64,000 bases of DNA from Clostridia bacterium (GTDB lineage Bacteria; Bacillota; Clostridia; Oscillospirales; CAG-382). The stretch's first letter is position 1. Each line of letters begins with the position of its first letter. The notes below the pieces were generated by a model, which saw only the letters and a program-made list of their open reading frames with translations, ran no database searches and had not been told where the DNA came from. Below, in pieces: positions 43,222 through 52,222 of this stretch. The stretch is from NCBI GenBank assembly GCA_017560085.1, contig JAFYPA010000089.1, forward strand, positions 1-64,000, read 5' to 3'. The position numbers and the translations under genes were made by a program.

Positions 43222-44079
43222 TTGCAAAAAGTGGATTTTTCGGAAATACAGAGCCTTCAGTTCTATACCAAAAATATAGTTGCGGATTTTCAATGCTGGA
43301 ACAGACTCAACAGCTGGTGTACTCCCGACAGCGGAAGAATCAACAACGGAATTATGCTTGTGCTGTCCAAAAATGCGACTTACAGGCTTCACAGCGGCGA
43401 GCTTGTCTGTGCTTATCCCGGAGACATTTTACTGCTTCCGAAGGGGGCTGTGTATTCCTGCACCTTTGAGGATAGCGAGGATGTCATTGATTTGTCCTTT
43501 ATGGGTATCAGGCGTTCCTGCCTTTTTCTGGGGTTTGACCTTTTTGACGATGATTTTTCGGAAATTGCTTTTTCCGGAAAGCCACGGATTATTCTTCACG
43601 ACAGAAGCACGGAGCTTGTACGCGGATTTGAGCGTATTTGCAAGATGCGTCACCGCCCCGATTGTAACGGCACTATGCTTTGTGCGGAAACAAGCTTATT
43701 TTTGCTCTCGCTGTGTGCGAGGATAAATTCCGAAAAAGCCAAAAATTACGGTGATGATATGCTTTCCCGTCTTACGGGCTACGTTTATGACAATTCGGAC
43801 ACGGTTTCAGTTTCTGAGCTTGTTGAAATGTCGGGAGTGTCGGCTTCGTCGCTGAGGCGTAAATTTGTATCGGGTCTTGGTATTACGCCCATCAATTATA
43901 TAAATTCCGTGAAAATCGAAAATGCGAAGTCTTATTTTGAAAGCGGAATTACAAAAATAAAGGATGTAAGCAGGCTTTGCGGAATTGATGATGAGTTTTA
44001 TTTCTCAAGGCTGTTTTCAAAGGTTGTGGGGATGTCACCTACGGCGTATCTCAAGAAAATAAAAAATCTTAATAAGTAA
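43222..44079 (+). CDS. AraC-family transcriptional regulator of the mannoside unit
   Basis: 285 residues. The start is TTG at 43222 with AGAGGTGAT upstream. The N-terminal cupin-like part (LVLSKNATYRLHSGELVCAY, GDILLLPKGAVYSCTF) would bind the inducer. The C-terminal AraC domain begins near 180: SVSELVEMSGVSASSLRRKF, ITPINYINSVKIENAKSYFE, and a second HTH with DVSRLCGIDDEFYFSRLFSK and GMSPTAYLKK. It lies 16 bases upstream of the GH5-like gene, on the same strand, so it is probably cotranscribed and controls GH5-manA. Identification as AraC is firm; the inducer is inferred to be a mannose-containing sugar from manA. Confidence 0.9.
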   Translation: MQKVDFSEIQSLQFYTKNIVADFQCWNRLNSWCTPDSGRINNGIMLVLSKNATYRLHSGELVCAYPGDILLLPKGAVYSCTFEDSEDVIDLSFMGIRRSCLFLGFDLFDDDFSEIAFSGKPRIILHDRSTELVRGFERICKMRHRPDCNGTMLCAETSLFLLSLCARINSEKAKNYGDDMLSRLTGYVYDNSDTVSVSELVEMSGVSASSLRRKFVSGLGITPINYINSVKIENAKSYFESGITKIKDVSRLCGIDDEFYFSRLFSKVVGMSPTAYLKKIKNLNK

Positions 44080-44095
44080 TATAAAGGAGTTTGTT

Positions 44096-45991
44096 ATGAA
44101 GAAAATACTTGAAAGCGGAAAATTTTCCTACGGTGTGAATTACTGGGGCTCAAAGTACGCCATTGAAATGTGGAGCAAATGGGATATTGAGTCCATCGAA
44201 AACGATCTGAAGGTACTTGCGGAAAACGCCGTTGATACGGTAAGAGTTTTCCCCACCTGGAGCGATTTTCAGCCTATCTGCGCTCACTTTGCTCACGAAA
44301 ACTTATTTGTGGAATTCCGTCACGGTGAAGAGCCTCTTCCCGACACGGAGGCAGGTATGGCAGGCGTTGACGAAAAGATGATGGAAAGATTTGAGATTTT
44401 CTGCGATTTGTGCGACAAGTATAAGCTCAAGGTTGTGGTTTCACTTCTTACGGGCTTTATGTCGGGCAGGATGTTTGTTCCCAAGGGACTTGAAAGGCTC
44501 GGACTTATTACCGATGCTACAGCAATACTCTGGGAGGTTAAGTTCTGCAAGTATTTTGTTAAGAGAATGAAGCACAGAGATTGCATTATTGCTTGGGAGC
44601 ACGGAAACGAATGCGTAAACTTTGAGGCGGGAATTACGGATGATCAGTTTACCCTCTGGATGCATATAATTGCCGATGCCATAAAGTCTCAGGATATCGA
44701 AAGACCTGTTATCGGCGGTCTTGAATATTCCAAGTATTCCAATAATTTCGAAATAGGACAGACTATTGATTTTTCAACCGTTCATCCCTATCACATTTTC
44801 TATCTTCCCAACGAGCCTACTGATGCGGTGACCTCTACATATTATCCTGCGGCACTTGGGGCATTTATAAGAGACCTTGGCGGAAAGCCTACCTTTGTTG
44901 AGGAGGTCGGTGCTATAGGCTATATGAACTGCGGTAAGAAGGCTGAAGCCGACTATATGAGAGGTATTCTGTGGAACAGCTATGCAAACGAGATGAGAGG
45001 GCTTTACTGGTGGTGCGCCTTCGATCAGGGCTTTATTGACAGAACACCTTACGACTGGAACACAATCGGCAGCAACTACGGTATTGTTGACAAAAATATG
45101 AATCCGAAGCCTTGCGCGATTGAGGCAAAGAGATTTATGGAAACAGTTAAAGGATTCCCCTTCGGTGCTTTGCCAAAGGCTGAGGCTGACATCTGCATTA
45201 TATTGCCCTCGGGAATTTCGGCAGATCTTCTCAGGAACATTTCTGTTATTTCATTTATACTTGCGCGTCAGGCGGGTCTTGAGCCTGTATTCTGCGATGC
45301 AAATCTCAATGCACTTCCCGAAAGCAAGCTTTATATTTTCCCATCTGTGACGGGCAACAGACATATGCCCAAGCACAGGATGGATGTGCTTATGGACAGA
45401 GTTTCAAAGGGTGCAACACTTCTTGTTACCGCAGGTGACTGTCTTATGCGTGACTTTGAGGAGCTTACGGGTATTGAGGTTGATTCAAGATATGCTTACG
45501 GCAAAAATACAGAGATGGATATAGAAGGAAGCAAAATCACTGTATGTCCCGTATGGAGCTACAAAGCTGACAGTGTTGACGGTGAAATTCTTGCAAAGGA
45601 TTCGGACGGTAATCCTCTTTTTGTAAAGCACGGCTACGGAAAGGGTACGGTTTACTTCCTTGCCTGCGATATTGAGATTCAGCTTGCAAAGCATAAGTCG
45701 CCCTTCTACAAGGAGGACAGCGAGGACTATTACAAGCTTTATTCTCTTGCGGGAAAGGATATTATTGAAGGCAAAAACGTTGTTTCAAATGACAGATATA
45801 TCAATGTTACGGAGCACAGAATTTCAGATGATGAGATTATTATTATTGCTGTCAATAACGATATGAAGGAACGTAACTTCCACCCCGAAATCCGCAACGG
45901 ATTTGAGATTTCGGAAATTTTCGAGGGCAATATTGATGCAATTGAAAAGAACGGTGCTGTCGTATTCAAGATTTCAAGAGGTACAAAATGA
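44096..45991 (+). CDS. GH5-like cellulase-superfamily glycoside hydrolase (probable beta-mannan/mannoside enzyme)
   Basis: 631 residues, no signal peptide, so cytosolic. The N-terminal barrel contains FSYGVNYWGSKYAIEMWSKW, DTVRVFPTWSDF, the acid/base E172 in WEHGNEC and the nucleophile at E270 (or E269) in PTFVEEVG, an arrangement typical of clan GH-A, especially GH5 mannanases and mannosidases. GLYWWCAFDQGF lies on the last strand. The C-terminal part (about 370-540) with VTGNRHMPKHRMDVLMDRVS and GATLLVTAGDCLMRDFEELT looks like the glutamine-amidotransferase-like domain of GH42-type enzymes. AAAGGAG precedes the ATG. It overlaps manA by ATGA, so its product is likely mannose. Confidence 0.8.
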   Translation: MKKILESGKFSYGVNYWGSKYAIEMWSKWDIESIENDLKVLAENAVDTVRVFPTWSDFQPICAHFAHENLFVEFRHGEEPLPDTEAGMAGVDEKMMERFEIFCDLCDKYKLKVVVSLLTGFMSGRMFVPKGLERLGLITDATAILWEVKFCKYFVKRMKHRDCIIAWEHGNECVNFEAGITDDQFTLWMHIIADAIKSQDIERPVIGGLEYSKYSNNFEIGQTIDFSTVHPYHIFYLPNEPTDAVTSTYYPAALGAFIRDLGGKPTFVEEVGAIGYMNCGKKAEADYMRGILWNSYANEMRGLYWWCAFDQGFIDRTPYDWNTIGSNYGIVDKNMNPKPCAIEAKRFMETVKGFPFGALPKAEADICIILPSGISADLLRNISVISFILARQAGLEPVFCDANLNALPESKLYIFPSVTGNRHMPKHRMDVLMDRVSKGATLLVTAGDCLMRDFEELTGIEVDSRYAYGKNTEMDIEGSKITVCPVWSYKADSVDGEILAKDSDGNPLFVKHGYGKGTVYFLACDIEIQLAKHKSPFYKEDSEDYYKLYSLAGKDIIEGKNVVSNDRYINVTEHRISDDEIIIIAVNNDMKERNFHPEIRNGFEISEIFEGNIDAIEKNGAVVFKISRGTK

Positions 45992-46944
45992 TATACAGAC
46001 TTCAGGAAAACAGAGCCTTCAGAAGCTATATCGGAGGCGGAAGAATAGACAAGCTCCGTGGGAAGGGAATTACGCAGAGCGGTAACTTTCCCGAGGACTG
46101 GACGGCGTCTACCGTCCGTGCGTTCAATCCCGGTCGCGAGGATATAATTGAGGGCTACGGAAGGACAGTTGACGGAGATTACATAAAGGACCTTATCGGC
46201 AAGGATATGCCCATTCTCGTAAAGCTTCTTGACAGTGATGAAAGGCTTGTTATTCAGGCTCATCCCACAAGGGAATTTGCGAAGGAGCATATGAACTCAA
46301 ACGTCGGCAAGGCTGAATGCTGGTACTTTATTGATACCGACGAGGATGCTCACGTTTATGCGGGCTTCAAGGAAGGTATTACAAGGGAAAAGTGGATAGA
46401 GATGTTTGAATCGCAGGATGTTGAGGGAATGCTCGATTCCTTGCACCGCTTCAATGCAAAGACGGGCGATTGCATTTTTATTCCGGGCGGACTCCCCCAC
46501 GCTATCGGAGGCGGTTGTCTTATGGTAGAATTGCAGGAGCCGTCAGACCTTATGGTAATTCCCGAAAGGGTTACTCCCTCGGGAAGGGTGCTTGCAGAGG
46601 CCAAGCTTCATTGTGGACTCGGATTTGAGAAGATGTTTGATGTATTCGACTATTCGGGATATGATGAAAAGGGCATTCGTGAAAGGCTTATGCCTAAGAG
46701 GAAGGCAATTTCGGAAAATGTGTCCCTGATTGTCGGAGAGGGTACTACGGATATTTTCTCCATGTATGAAATAAGCGGTGATGCGGAATTTGAGCTTTCC
46801 TCGGAATTTGCGGTTATGGTCGTTGTTGAGGGTGAGGCTTACATTGACGGCGAGCTTTACCGCAAGGGTGAGACTCTGTTCGTAAAGGACGAGAAGAAGC
46901 TTTCCTTCAAGGGTGAAAATTTTGCTGTTGCATTATGCGAATAA
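45988..46944 (+). CDS. manA: Mannose-6-phosphate isomerase, class I
   Basis: ManA converts mannose-6-phosphate to fructose-6-phosphate. The 318 residues match the short bacterial form. The zinc-site motifs are IQAHPT, KAECWYFI and FIPGGLPHAIGGG, followed by LMVELQEPSDL. The C-terminal part is a second cupin (FAVMVVVEGEAYIDGELYRK). Its ATG overlaps the stop of the GH5-like gene by four bases, so both are translated together. Fructose-6-phosphate would feed glycolysis and also glmS. Confidence 0.94.
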   Translation: MIYRLQENRAFRSYIGGGRIDKLRGKGITQSGNFPEDWTASTVRAFNPGREDIIEGYGRTVDGDYIKDLIGKDMPILVKLLDSDERLVIQAHPTREFAKEHMNSNVGKAECWYFIDTDEDAHVYAGFKEGITREKWIEMFESQDVEGMLDSLHRFNAKTGDCIFIPGGLPHAIGGGCLMVELQEPSDLMVIPERVTPSGRVLAEAKLHCGLGFEKMFDVFDYSGYDEKGIRERLMPKRKAISENVSLIVGEGTTDIFSMYEISGDAEFELSSEFAVMVVVEGEAYIDGELYRKGETLFVKDEKKLSFKGENFAVALCE

Positions 46945-46956
46945 CTGTGATATAAT
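46928..46956 (+). promoter_or_regulatory. Promoter of nat, inside the end of manA
   Basis: TTGCAT (46928-46933), 17 bases, TATAAT (46951-46956) preceded by TGA (extended -10). The -35 lies in the last codons of manA. Confidence 0.6.
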
Positions 46957-46990
46957 AGTCAAAACACTTGCTTGAAAAGGAGTTTTTGAT

Positions 46991-47752
46991 ATGAGCAGAA
47001 CAAGTGAATTTCTTAAAAGAATAGGTCTTGATGGGATAACTGTTGAGAACAGCCTTGAATTTCTCGGCAAGGTACAGAATGCGTGTGTGCTTACCATACC
47101 TTACGAAAATCTCGATATACTTGCGGGGATTCCCGTGTCTCTTAAGGCTGACGATATATTCGAGAAGATTGTTACAAACCACAGAGGTGGTTACTGCTTC
47201 GAGCTTAATGCGCTTCTTCACGCAATGCTTTCCGAAATGGGCTTTACCGTAAGAAGCCGTTTTGCAAGGTATCTCCGTGGCGAGAGCACTGTCCCCTTCA
47301 GAAGGCACAGAATTGTTATTGTGACTCTTGACGCAGAGGATTATCTGCTTGACATCGGAGTCGGTCAGATTGCTCCGAGATTTCCTTTAAAGCTTTCGGA
47401 AAATCTTGTTCAGGAGCAGGGTGATGAAACATACAAGTTCGAAAAGGATGATGAGCTCGGATGGATTCTTTGCGATATGTATAAGGGCGAGTGGAGAAGA
47501 TACATCTGCTTTACGGACGATGTTCAGTATGAGGTAGATTTCGAGCCTGCTTCCTTCTGGTGTGAAAAGCATCCGGAATCGCCTTTCAACAAGGCTCCTA
47601 TGCTTGCAATAAAGACGGAAAAGGGCAGAAAGTCCGTTGATGTTGATGTTTACAAGGTCTTTGAGGGTGAAGCACTTACAGAGATAAAGGAAAATCTTTC
47701 GGAGGATGAGCTTCGAAAGATTTACAGAGAGCATTTCGGAATTTCACTCTGA
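46991..47752 (+). CDS. nat: Arylamine N-acetyltransferase
   Basis: NAT transfers acetyl from acetyl-CoA to arylamines and hydrazines. The 253 residues are near the usual 260-280. The Cys-His-Asp triad is complete: C69 (HRGGYCFELN), H106 (FRRHRIVIV) and D121 (YLLDIGVGQ), at the canonical positions. The N-terminal FLKRIGLDG and IPYENLDIL are also family blocks. AAAGGAG precedes the ATG. It has its own promoter and terminator and shows no obvious link with mannose metabolism. Confidence 0.93.
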   Translation: MSRTSEFLKRIGLDGITVENSLEFLGKVQNACVLTIPYENLDILAGIPVSLKADDIFEKIVTNHRGGYCFELNALLHAMLSEMGFTVRSRFARYLRGESTVPFRRHRIVIVTLDAEDYLLDIGVGQIAPRFPLKLSENLVQEQGDETYKFEKDDELGWILCDMYKGEWRRYICFTDDVQYEVDFEPASFWCEKHPESPFNKAPMLAIKTEKGRKSVDVDVYKVFEGEALTEIKENLSEDELRKIYREHFGISL

Positions 47753-47768
47753 CAGTAAATAAAAGTAT

Positions 47769-47804
47769 AACCGTGTCGGGAAATAGCCGACACGGTTGTT
47801 TTTG
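47769..47804 (+). terminator. Intrinsic terminator after nat
   Basis: AACCGTGTCGG pairs perfectly with CCGACACGGTT, followed by GTTTTTG. It may also serve the convergent alpha-galactosidase gene, whose stop is at 47805. Confidence 0.85.
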
Positions 47805-49811
47805 TCAGTATGTAATTACTACAGTTACTTCGCTTCGTTCTTCGCCGTATTTCACCTTGTAGGATGTACCGTCGAAGATTGTAGTTGCTTCCTTGCCGTT
47901 TACCTTTACGGATGAGGGCTTGGTGTCACTGTAGAAGATAAAGTCGCCGCCCTCGGAAAGAGTGAAGGCTGTGCTTGTTACATTCTTTGCGGTGAGTGTG
48001 GAGATAAACTTTTCCGAAAGTCCGCAAAGGGCAAAGCCTTCCTTAACGGGAATGAATTTAAAGAGGCGGAATTCGTCGTTGTGCAGGAGGGAAAGATTCA
48101 GCTTTTCGTCCTTGCCGATTACATAGGTTTTGCCTGTGAACTGTTCTACAACGAAGTACCTGTCGGATTTATCACATTCGGGGATGTCCGCATCGGAAAT
48201 GCAGATGCTTCCGTTTACAGTCTTGTTGGATGTTGTGATATTGAAGGCGGCAAAGTAGTATGTCTCCCCTGCTTTTGACCATACCTTGAAGGGAGAATCC
48301 GAGGCTGTGGGGTCTGTGAAAATGCAGTCAAATGTAGGTGTTGCGGGGATATCTGTACGAAGAATTTTACCATCGGAAAGACAGAGCGGCATAAGGATTT
48401 CCCTGCGGCTTCTTCCCGAGGTATCACTGACGTATATGGGGCCGCCCGAAATTGCACGGAGCAAGGAATTCTTGGTAGCCTGACCGTCATCCGTCCACCA
48501 CATATCCCAGTCGCACCAGATGAGCTGTCCCTGTGTCAAGCAGTTATATGCACACTGTGTTATATGGTTTGTAAACCAGGGTCTGTCCTCCGGCTGAAAG
48601 TCGTTGGAGCATCTTGCAATGGGGGTTGCGGGTCTGTTCCACATATTTTCGTTGGACATACACATACAGTTTATTACTCTGCCGTCGAAATATTTATATG
48701 CGGATTTTTCAAGCACCTCATGCATATTTGAGGCAATTTCTCCCGCAGGAGCAACACCCTTGTACCACCATTCGATACAGCTCTGATTGTCAACCTTTAT
48801 AAAGTGTGCGCCCGCCTCGCTTATAACCTTATGGAAGCCCTCGTAAATGACCTCCATCTGTTCCTTTTTAACGCCCGGCCAGTAGTACTGACCTCTTTGG
48901 ATAAAGGCGTCGGGGTGGTCACGCATAACCTCACCGTCGGGATTTACGCCCTTCCAGTATGCGGTTGCGGGATGCCACACGCCTACCTGCATACCGAATT
49001 TTTTAATTTCGTCTATACAGTGCTTAAGGCCGTTCGGGAATCTTACGGGTGAAGCATTGAAGGAATAGAGTCTGCCCGTGTGGATGAGCTTCATCATTTC
49101 CTCGCGGCTGCTCCAGTCCTTGCCGTCAAATTCCTTTATATCTGCGTACATATCGTCTATTATCGCCCATCTTACGGGGATATCCTTATCACGGAATTCA
49201 CGGCACTTGTCGAGGATTTTGTCCTCGGAGACCTTAACATAAAAGGCATCGCAGGTACACCAGCCGAGGTATTCGAATATTTCGGGGTACGGTCTTTCCT
49301 CGCGCATTTTGATTTTGTCACCGAGCATTTTAACGGTGAAGGCGTAGGCTCTGTGAAGAAGCTCGTAAGGATTCTTGCCCGTGCCTCTTACAAAGGCGAG
49401 GGTTTTACATTCGGAGAGCTTATCGTACCAGCTGTAGACTCTTGCCTGAAGTCCCCATTTATTACCGTAGAAGGTACACTTGTACTTATCCCCTGCCGCC
49501 GCAACAAGTATTTCATAAAGTCCGTCTGTACGGCGGATGAGAATTGTCTGCGTTTCGGCGGGGATTTCCTTTACGTCCTTGCCGAAAAAGGGCTTACACC
49601 AGAAGAGTGAGTATCTGTAGCTTGCGAAGTAGTCCTTTACGTTATTTATGTCATCAACCGTGATTTCGGCGGCACAGTCTGCGGAGAAAAATTTGCCTTC
49701 TTCGGCTTCTGCGTCTACAAATACGGCGGTCATATTTTCGAATTCGGGGTGAGTTTTTTCGATAATATTTGTTTTTGTTCCGTCGGTTATTATTTTGGCT
49801 TTGATATTCAT
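47805..49811 (-). CDS. Sip1-type alpha-galactosidase (raffinose-synthase family, GH36-like), paralog 1
   Basis: 668 residues, cytosolic. An N-terminal beta domain leads into a barrel with PYPEIFEYLGWCTCDAF, IPVRWAIIDDMYADI, FPNGLKHCIDEIKKFGMQVG and VWHPATAYWKGVNPDGE. The candidate nucleophile is D341 in FIKVDNQS and the acid/base is D404 in RCSNDFQPE. LIWCDWDMWWTDD and AISGGPIYVSDTSGRS follow. These are the hallmarks of the Sip1/raffinose synthase group, which acts on alpha-galactosides. In the otherwise conserved WC(T/S)WDAF motif the second Trp is Cys187, unlike the two paralogs at 53917 and 55999. It has its own promoter and is divergent from an SGNH hydrolase. Confidence 0.88.
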   Translation of the reverse strand: MNIKAKIITDGTKTNIIEKTHPEFENMTAVFVDAEAEEGKFFSADCAAEITVDDINNVKDYFASYRYSLFWCKPFFGKDVKEIPAETQTILIRRTDGLYEILVAAAGDKYKCTFYGNKWGLQARVYSWYDKLSECKTLAFVRGTGKNPYELLHRAYAFTVKMLGDKIKMREERPYPEIFEYLGWCTCDAFYVKVSEDKILDKCREFRDKDIPVRWAIIDDMYADIKEFDGKDWSSREEMMKLIHTGRLYSFNASPVRFPNGLKHCIDEIKKFGMQVGVWHPATAYWKGVNPDGEVMRDHPDAFIQRGQYYWPGVKKEQMEVIYEGFHKVISEAGAHFIKVDNQSCIEWWYKGVAPAGEIASNMHEVLEKSAYKYFDGRVINCMCMSNENMWNRPATPIARCSNDFQPEDRPWFTNHITQCAYNCLTQGQLIWCDWDMWWTDDGQATKNSLLRAISGGPIYVSDTSGRSRREILMPLCLSDGKILRTDIPATPTFDCIFTDPTASDSPFKVWSKAGETYYFAAFNITTSNKTVNGSICISDADIPECDKSDRYFVVEQFTGKTYVIGKDEKLNLSLLHNDEFRLFKFIPVKEGFALCGLSEKFISTLTAKNVTSTAFTLSEGGDFIFYSDTKPSSVKVNGKEATTIFDGTSYKVKYGEERSEVTVVITY

Positions 49812-49844
49812 TTTATACCTCCGAAGAGTTTTGTGATTAGTGTA

Positions 49845-49873
49845 AATATATCACATATATACATCAATGTCAA
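49845..49873 (-). promoter_or_regulatory. Promoter of Sip1-type paralog 1
   Basis: Minus strand: TTGACA (49868-49873), 17-base spacer, TATATT (49845-49850) preceded by TGA. Confidence 0.75.
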
Positions 49874-49923
49874 GTCGGTTTTTGCTTTTAAAATAATTAT
49901 TTTAATTTATTTGAATGTAAGTA

Positions 49924-49952
49924 TTGAAAAAGCGGAAAGCTTGTGCTATAAT
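49924..49952 (+). promoter_or_regulatory. Promoter of the SGNH hydrolase
   Basis: TTGAAA (49924-49929), 17 bases, TATAAT (49947-49952) with TGC just upstream (extended -10). Confidence 0.7.
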
Positions 49953-49983
49953 CAAGAAAAATACAACAAGGACGGTATTTATT

Positions 49984-50883
49984 ATGTTTCGTGACAATGA
50001 TGTAATTTGTTTCCTCGGAGACAGTATAACGGCGGGCGGTCTCTGGATGGGCGAGGCTTATCAGGAGCTTCGCAAAAAATATAAGGTAAGATGCTTCAAC
50101 TGCGGTGTTTCGGGCGGTGCCGCAAACCGTGCGGTGCGTTATCTCCACGCAAACTGTCTTATTTACAATCCCGATTACGTTGTTATAAATTTCGGCGTAA
50201 ACGACAGCGGAAGATGGCTTCTTTCAAAGGCACACGAACATATTACGGACAAAAAAGAACAGCTTGACAAATTCTTTAATATTCACAAGGAATGCTACGA
50301 AGGTATGGTCAAGGAATGCACCGAGAGAGGCGTGAAGGTTATTATTGCTCTTCCCGTGCCCTATGATGAAATTTCCGATTTTGAAACGGAAAATCTCAAG
50401 TGTCAGTTCTTGCTTGACAGAATGGTGGAATTCCAGAAGGAGCTGGCGGTAAAATACAACTGTGCCGTTGTTGACTTCACAACGCCCTTCAAGGAAAGAC
50501 TCGGTAAGGAGCCTGTTATCCGTGAGGACAGAGTACATCCCACACCCTATGGTTATCATGCAATGGCTCAGATATTCCTTCGTGACACAGGTGAGATTTC
50601 CGAGTGTGATTTTGATACTCCCTTTGAATTTGAGCCATGGAATCTTGAAAGATACAATGTGGAGCAGATTCTTCACAAGATTAACTATGTTGAATTCTGT
50701 GATATATTCGAGCTTGGCTGGGCTAAGGGTACTTCAAGTGAGGAAAAGAAGAAGATTGCCCGTGAAAGATATGACAGCCGTGAAATCAAGGATGACTTTA
50801 TTGCCCTTGCTTATCTTGAATACATTGATAAGATTGACAACCGCGGAAAAATTCTCGGCGAGGTTGTCCGTCTTACAATCTGA
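49984..50883 (+). CDS. SGNH/GDSL-family hydrolase (probable esterase)
   Basis: 299 residues from the ATG at 49984 (AAGGACGG upstream); in-frame sequence above overlaps the promoter. The four SGNH blocks are present: FLGDSITAGG with Ser14 as nucleophile, CGVSGGAANRAV, INFGVNDSGRW and the D182-x2-H185 pair in EDRVHPTPYG. There is no signal peptide, so it acts in the cytosol, perhaps removing acetyl groups from imported oligosaccharides. The C-terminal 80 residues are helical and charged. The context among alpha-galactosidases suggests a carbohydrate esterase, but this is inference. Confidence 0.88.
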   Translation: MFRDNDVICFLGDSITAGGLWMGEAYQELRKKYKVRCFNCGVSGGAANRAVRYLHANCLIYNPDYVVINFGVNDSGRWLLSKAHEHITDKKEQLDKFFNIHKECYEGMVKECTERGVKVIIALPVPYDEISDFETENLKCQFLLDRMVEFQKELAVKYNCAVVDFTTPFKERLGKEPVIREDRVHPTPYGYHAMAQIFLRDTGEISECDFDTPFEFEPWNLERYNVEQILHKINYVEFCDIFELGWAKGTSSEEKKKIARERYDSREIKDDFIALAYLEYIDKIDNRGKILGEVVRLTI

Positions 50884-50944
50884 TATTTGTATTATATAAC
50901 GGAAAAATACCGTATGTGCCTTTGTCTTTTGTCTTTTTGTACTA

Positions 50945-50973
50945 TTGACAAAATGTGCATTTTTGAATATAAT
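50945..50973 (+). promoter_or_regulatory. Promoter of asd
   Basis: TTGACA (50945-50950), 17 bases, TATAAT (50968-50973), a perfect consensus, 38 bases before the ATG. Confidence 0.85.
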
Positions 50974-51010
50974 TAAGTATTATATATAGTATAAAAAGGA
51001 GTAATTTACC

Positions 51011-52096
51011 ATGACAAAGTTAAGAGCAGGCATTATCGGTGCAACAGGTATGGTAGGTCAGAGATTTATCACACTTCTTGCAGACCATCCTATGTTTGAA
51101 ATCACAGTTCTTGCGGCAAGTGCAAGAAGCGCAGGCAAGACATACGAGGAAGCACTCGGAGGCAGATGGAAGCTTGACATTCCCATGCCCGAAAAGGTTG
51201 CAAAAATGACAGTTCTCGATGCTACGGGCGATATCGACAAGGTTTGCGAAATGTGTGATTTCACATTCTGCGCTGTTGATATGAAGAAGGACGAAATCAA
51301 GGCTCTCGAGGAGGCTTACGCAAAGAAGGAAACTCCCGTTGTTTCCAACAACTCCGCACACAGATGGACAGAGGATGTTCCCATGGTTGTTCCGGAAATC
51401 AATCCCGAGCATCTTGAAGTAATCGAAGCACAGAAGAAGAGACTCGGAACAAAGAACGGCTTTATCGCAGTTAAGCCCAACTGCTCCATCCAGAGCTACG
51501 TTCCCATGCTCACTCCCCTTCTCAAGTACGGCATTGACGAGGTTATCGTTACAACATATCAGGCAATCTCCGGTGCAGGTAAGACCTTCAACGAATGGCC
51601 CGAAATGATTGACAATCTTATTCCCTTCATCGGCGGCGAAGAAGAAAAGTCCGAGCAGGAGCCTTTAAGACTCTGGGGTAAGGTTGAAGATGGCAAGATT
51701 GTTAAGCGCGACGACATCAAGATTTCCGCTCAGTGCTACAGAGTTCCCGTTACAAATGGTCACACAGCGGCTGTATTCGTAAAGTTCAAGAACAAGCCCA
51801 CAAAGGAACAGATTCTCGCAGACTGGAAGGAATTCAAGGGCGAAGCTCAGGATCTTAAGCTCCCCAATGCTCCCGAACAGTTCATCACATACTTTGAAGA
51901 GGACAACAGACCTCAGATCAAGGACGAGAGAGAAATCTACGGTGGTATGGGTATTACTGCAGGCAGACTTCGTGAAGATACAATCTTCGATTACAAGTTC
52001 GTTGGTATGTCCCACAACACTCTCAGAGGTGCTGCAGGCGGTGCGGTGCTTATTGCTGAGCTCCTTGCGGCTAAGGGATACATTATTGCAAAGTAA
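51011..52096 (+). CDS. asd: Aspartate-semialdehyde dehydrogenase, archaeal/fungal-type
   Basis: Asd reduces aspartyl phosphate to the semialdehyde for lysine, threonine, methionine and diaminopimelate. The 361 residues start TKLRAGIIGATGMVGQRFIT (NADP-binding). The catalytic Cys lies in VKPNCSIQSYVPML, and TYQAISGAGKTFNEWPEM and CYRVPVTNGHTAAVFVKF follow. Length and motifs match the archaeal/fungal branch rather than the commoner bacterial Asd, which starts KVAVVGATG and is about 340 residues. A strong promoter and an AAAGGAG RBS are present. No lysine riboswitch was seen in the short leader. Confidence 0.93.
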   Translation: MTKLRAGIIGATGMVGQRFITLLADHPMFEITVLAASARSAGKTYEEALGGRWKLDIPMPEKVAKMTVLDATGDIDKVCEMCDFTFCAVDMKKDEIKALEEAYAKKETPVVSNNSAHRWTEDVPMVVPEINPEHLEVIEAQKKRLGTKNGFIAVKPNCSIQSYVPMLTPLLKYGIDEVIVTTYQAISGAGKTFNEWPEMIDNLIPFIGGEEEKSEQEPLRLWGKVEDGKIVKRDDIKISAQCYRVPVTNGHTAAVFVKFKNKPTKEQILADWKEFKGEAQDLKLPNAPEQFITYFEEDNRPQIKDEREIYGGMGITAGRLREDTIFDYKFVGMSHNTLRGAAGGAVLIAELLAAKGYIIAK

Positions 52097-52104
52097 ACTT
52101 TGCT

Positions 52105-52178
52105 CAAGTGAAAAATGAAGAATGAATAGTGAAGAGTTGATGTTGAAAGCTTCGCTTTCTTCGTTTAATTAAAAATTA
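52105..52178 (+). repeat. Possible short AT-rich interspersed element
   Basis: After asd comes AATGAAGAATGAATAGTGAA, a GAAAGC-TTC-GCTTTC hairpin (52145-52159) and TTTAATTAAAAATTAA. This pattern of ATGAAGAATGAA plus a TTCGC hairpin and AATTAAAAATTA resembles short repeats seen in other Clostridia. No second copy is in the window. Confidence 0.3.
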
Positions 52179-52222
52179 ACTCGGCTGAATTGGAGGTGTT
52201 CCGTCAGCCGAGTTTTTGTTTT
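52179..52222 (+). terminator. Intrinsic terminator after asd
   Basis: ACTCGGCTGA pairs perfectly with TCAGCCGAGT across a 15-base loop, followed by TTTTGTTTT. It may also end the convergent Nudix gene. Confidence 0.8.
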
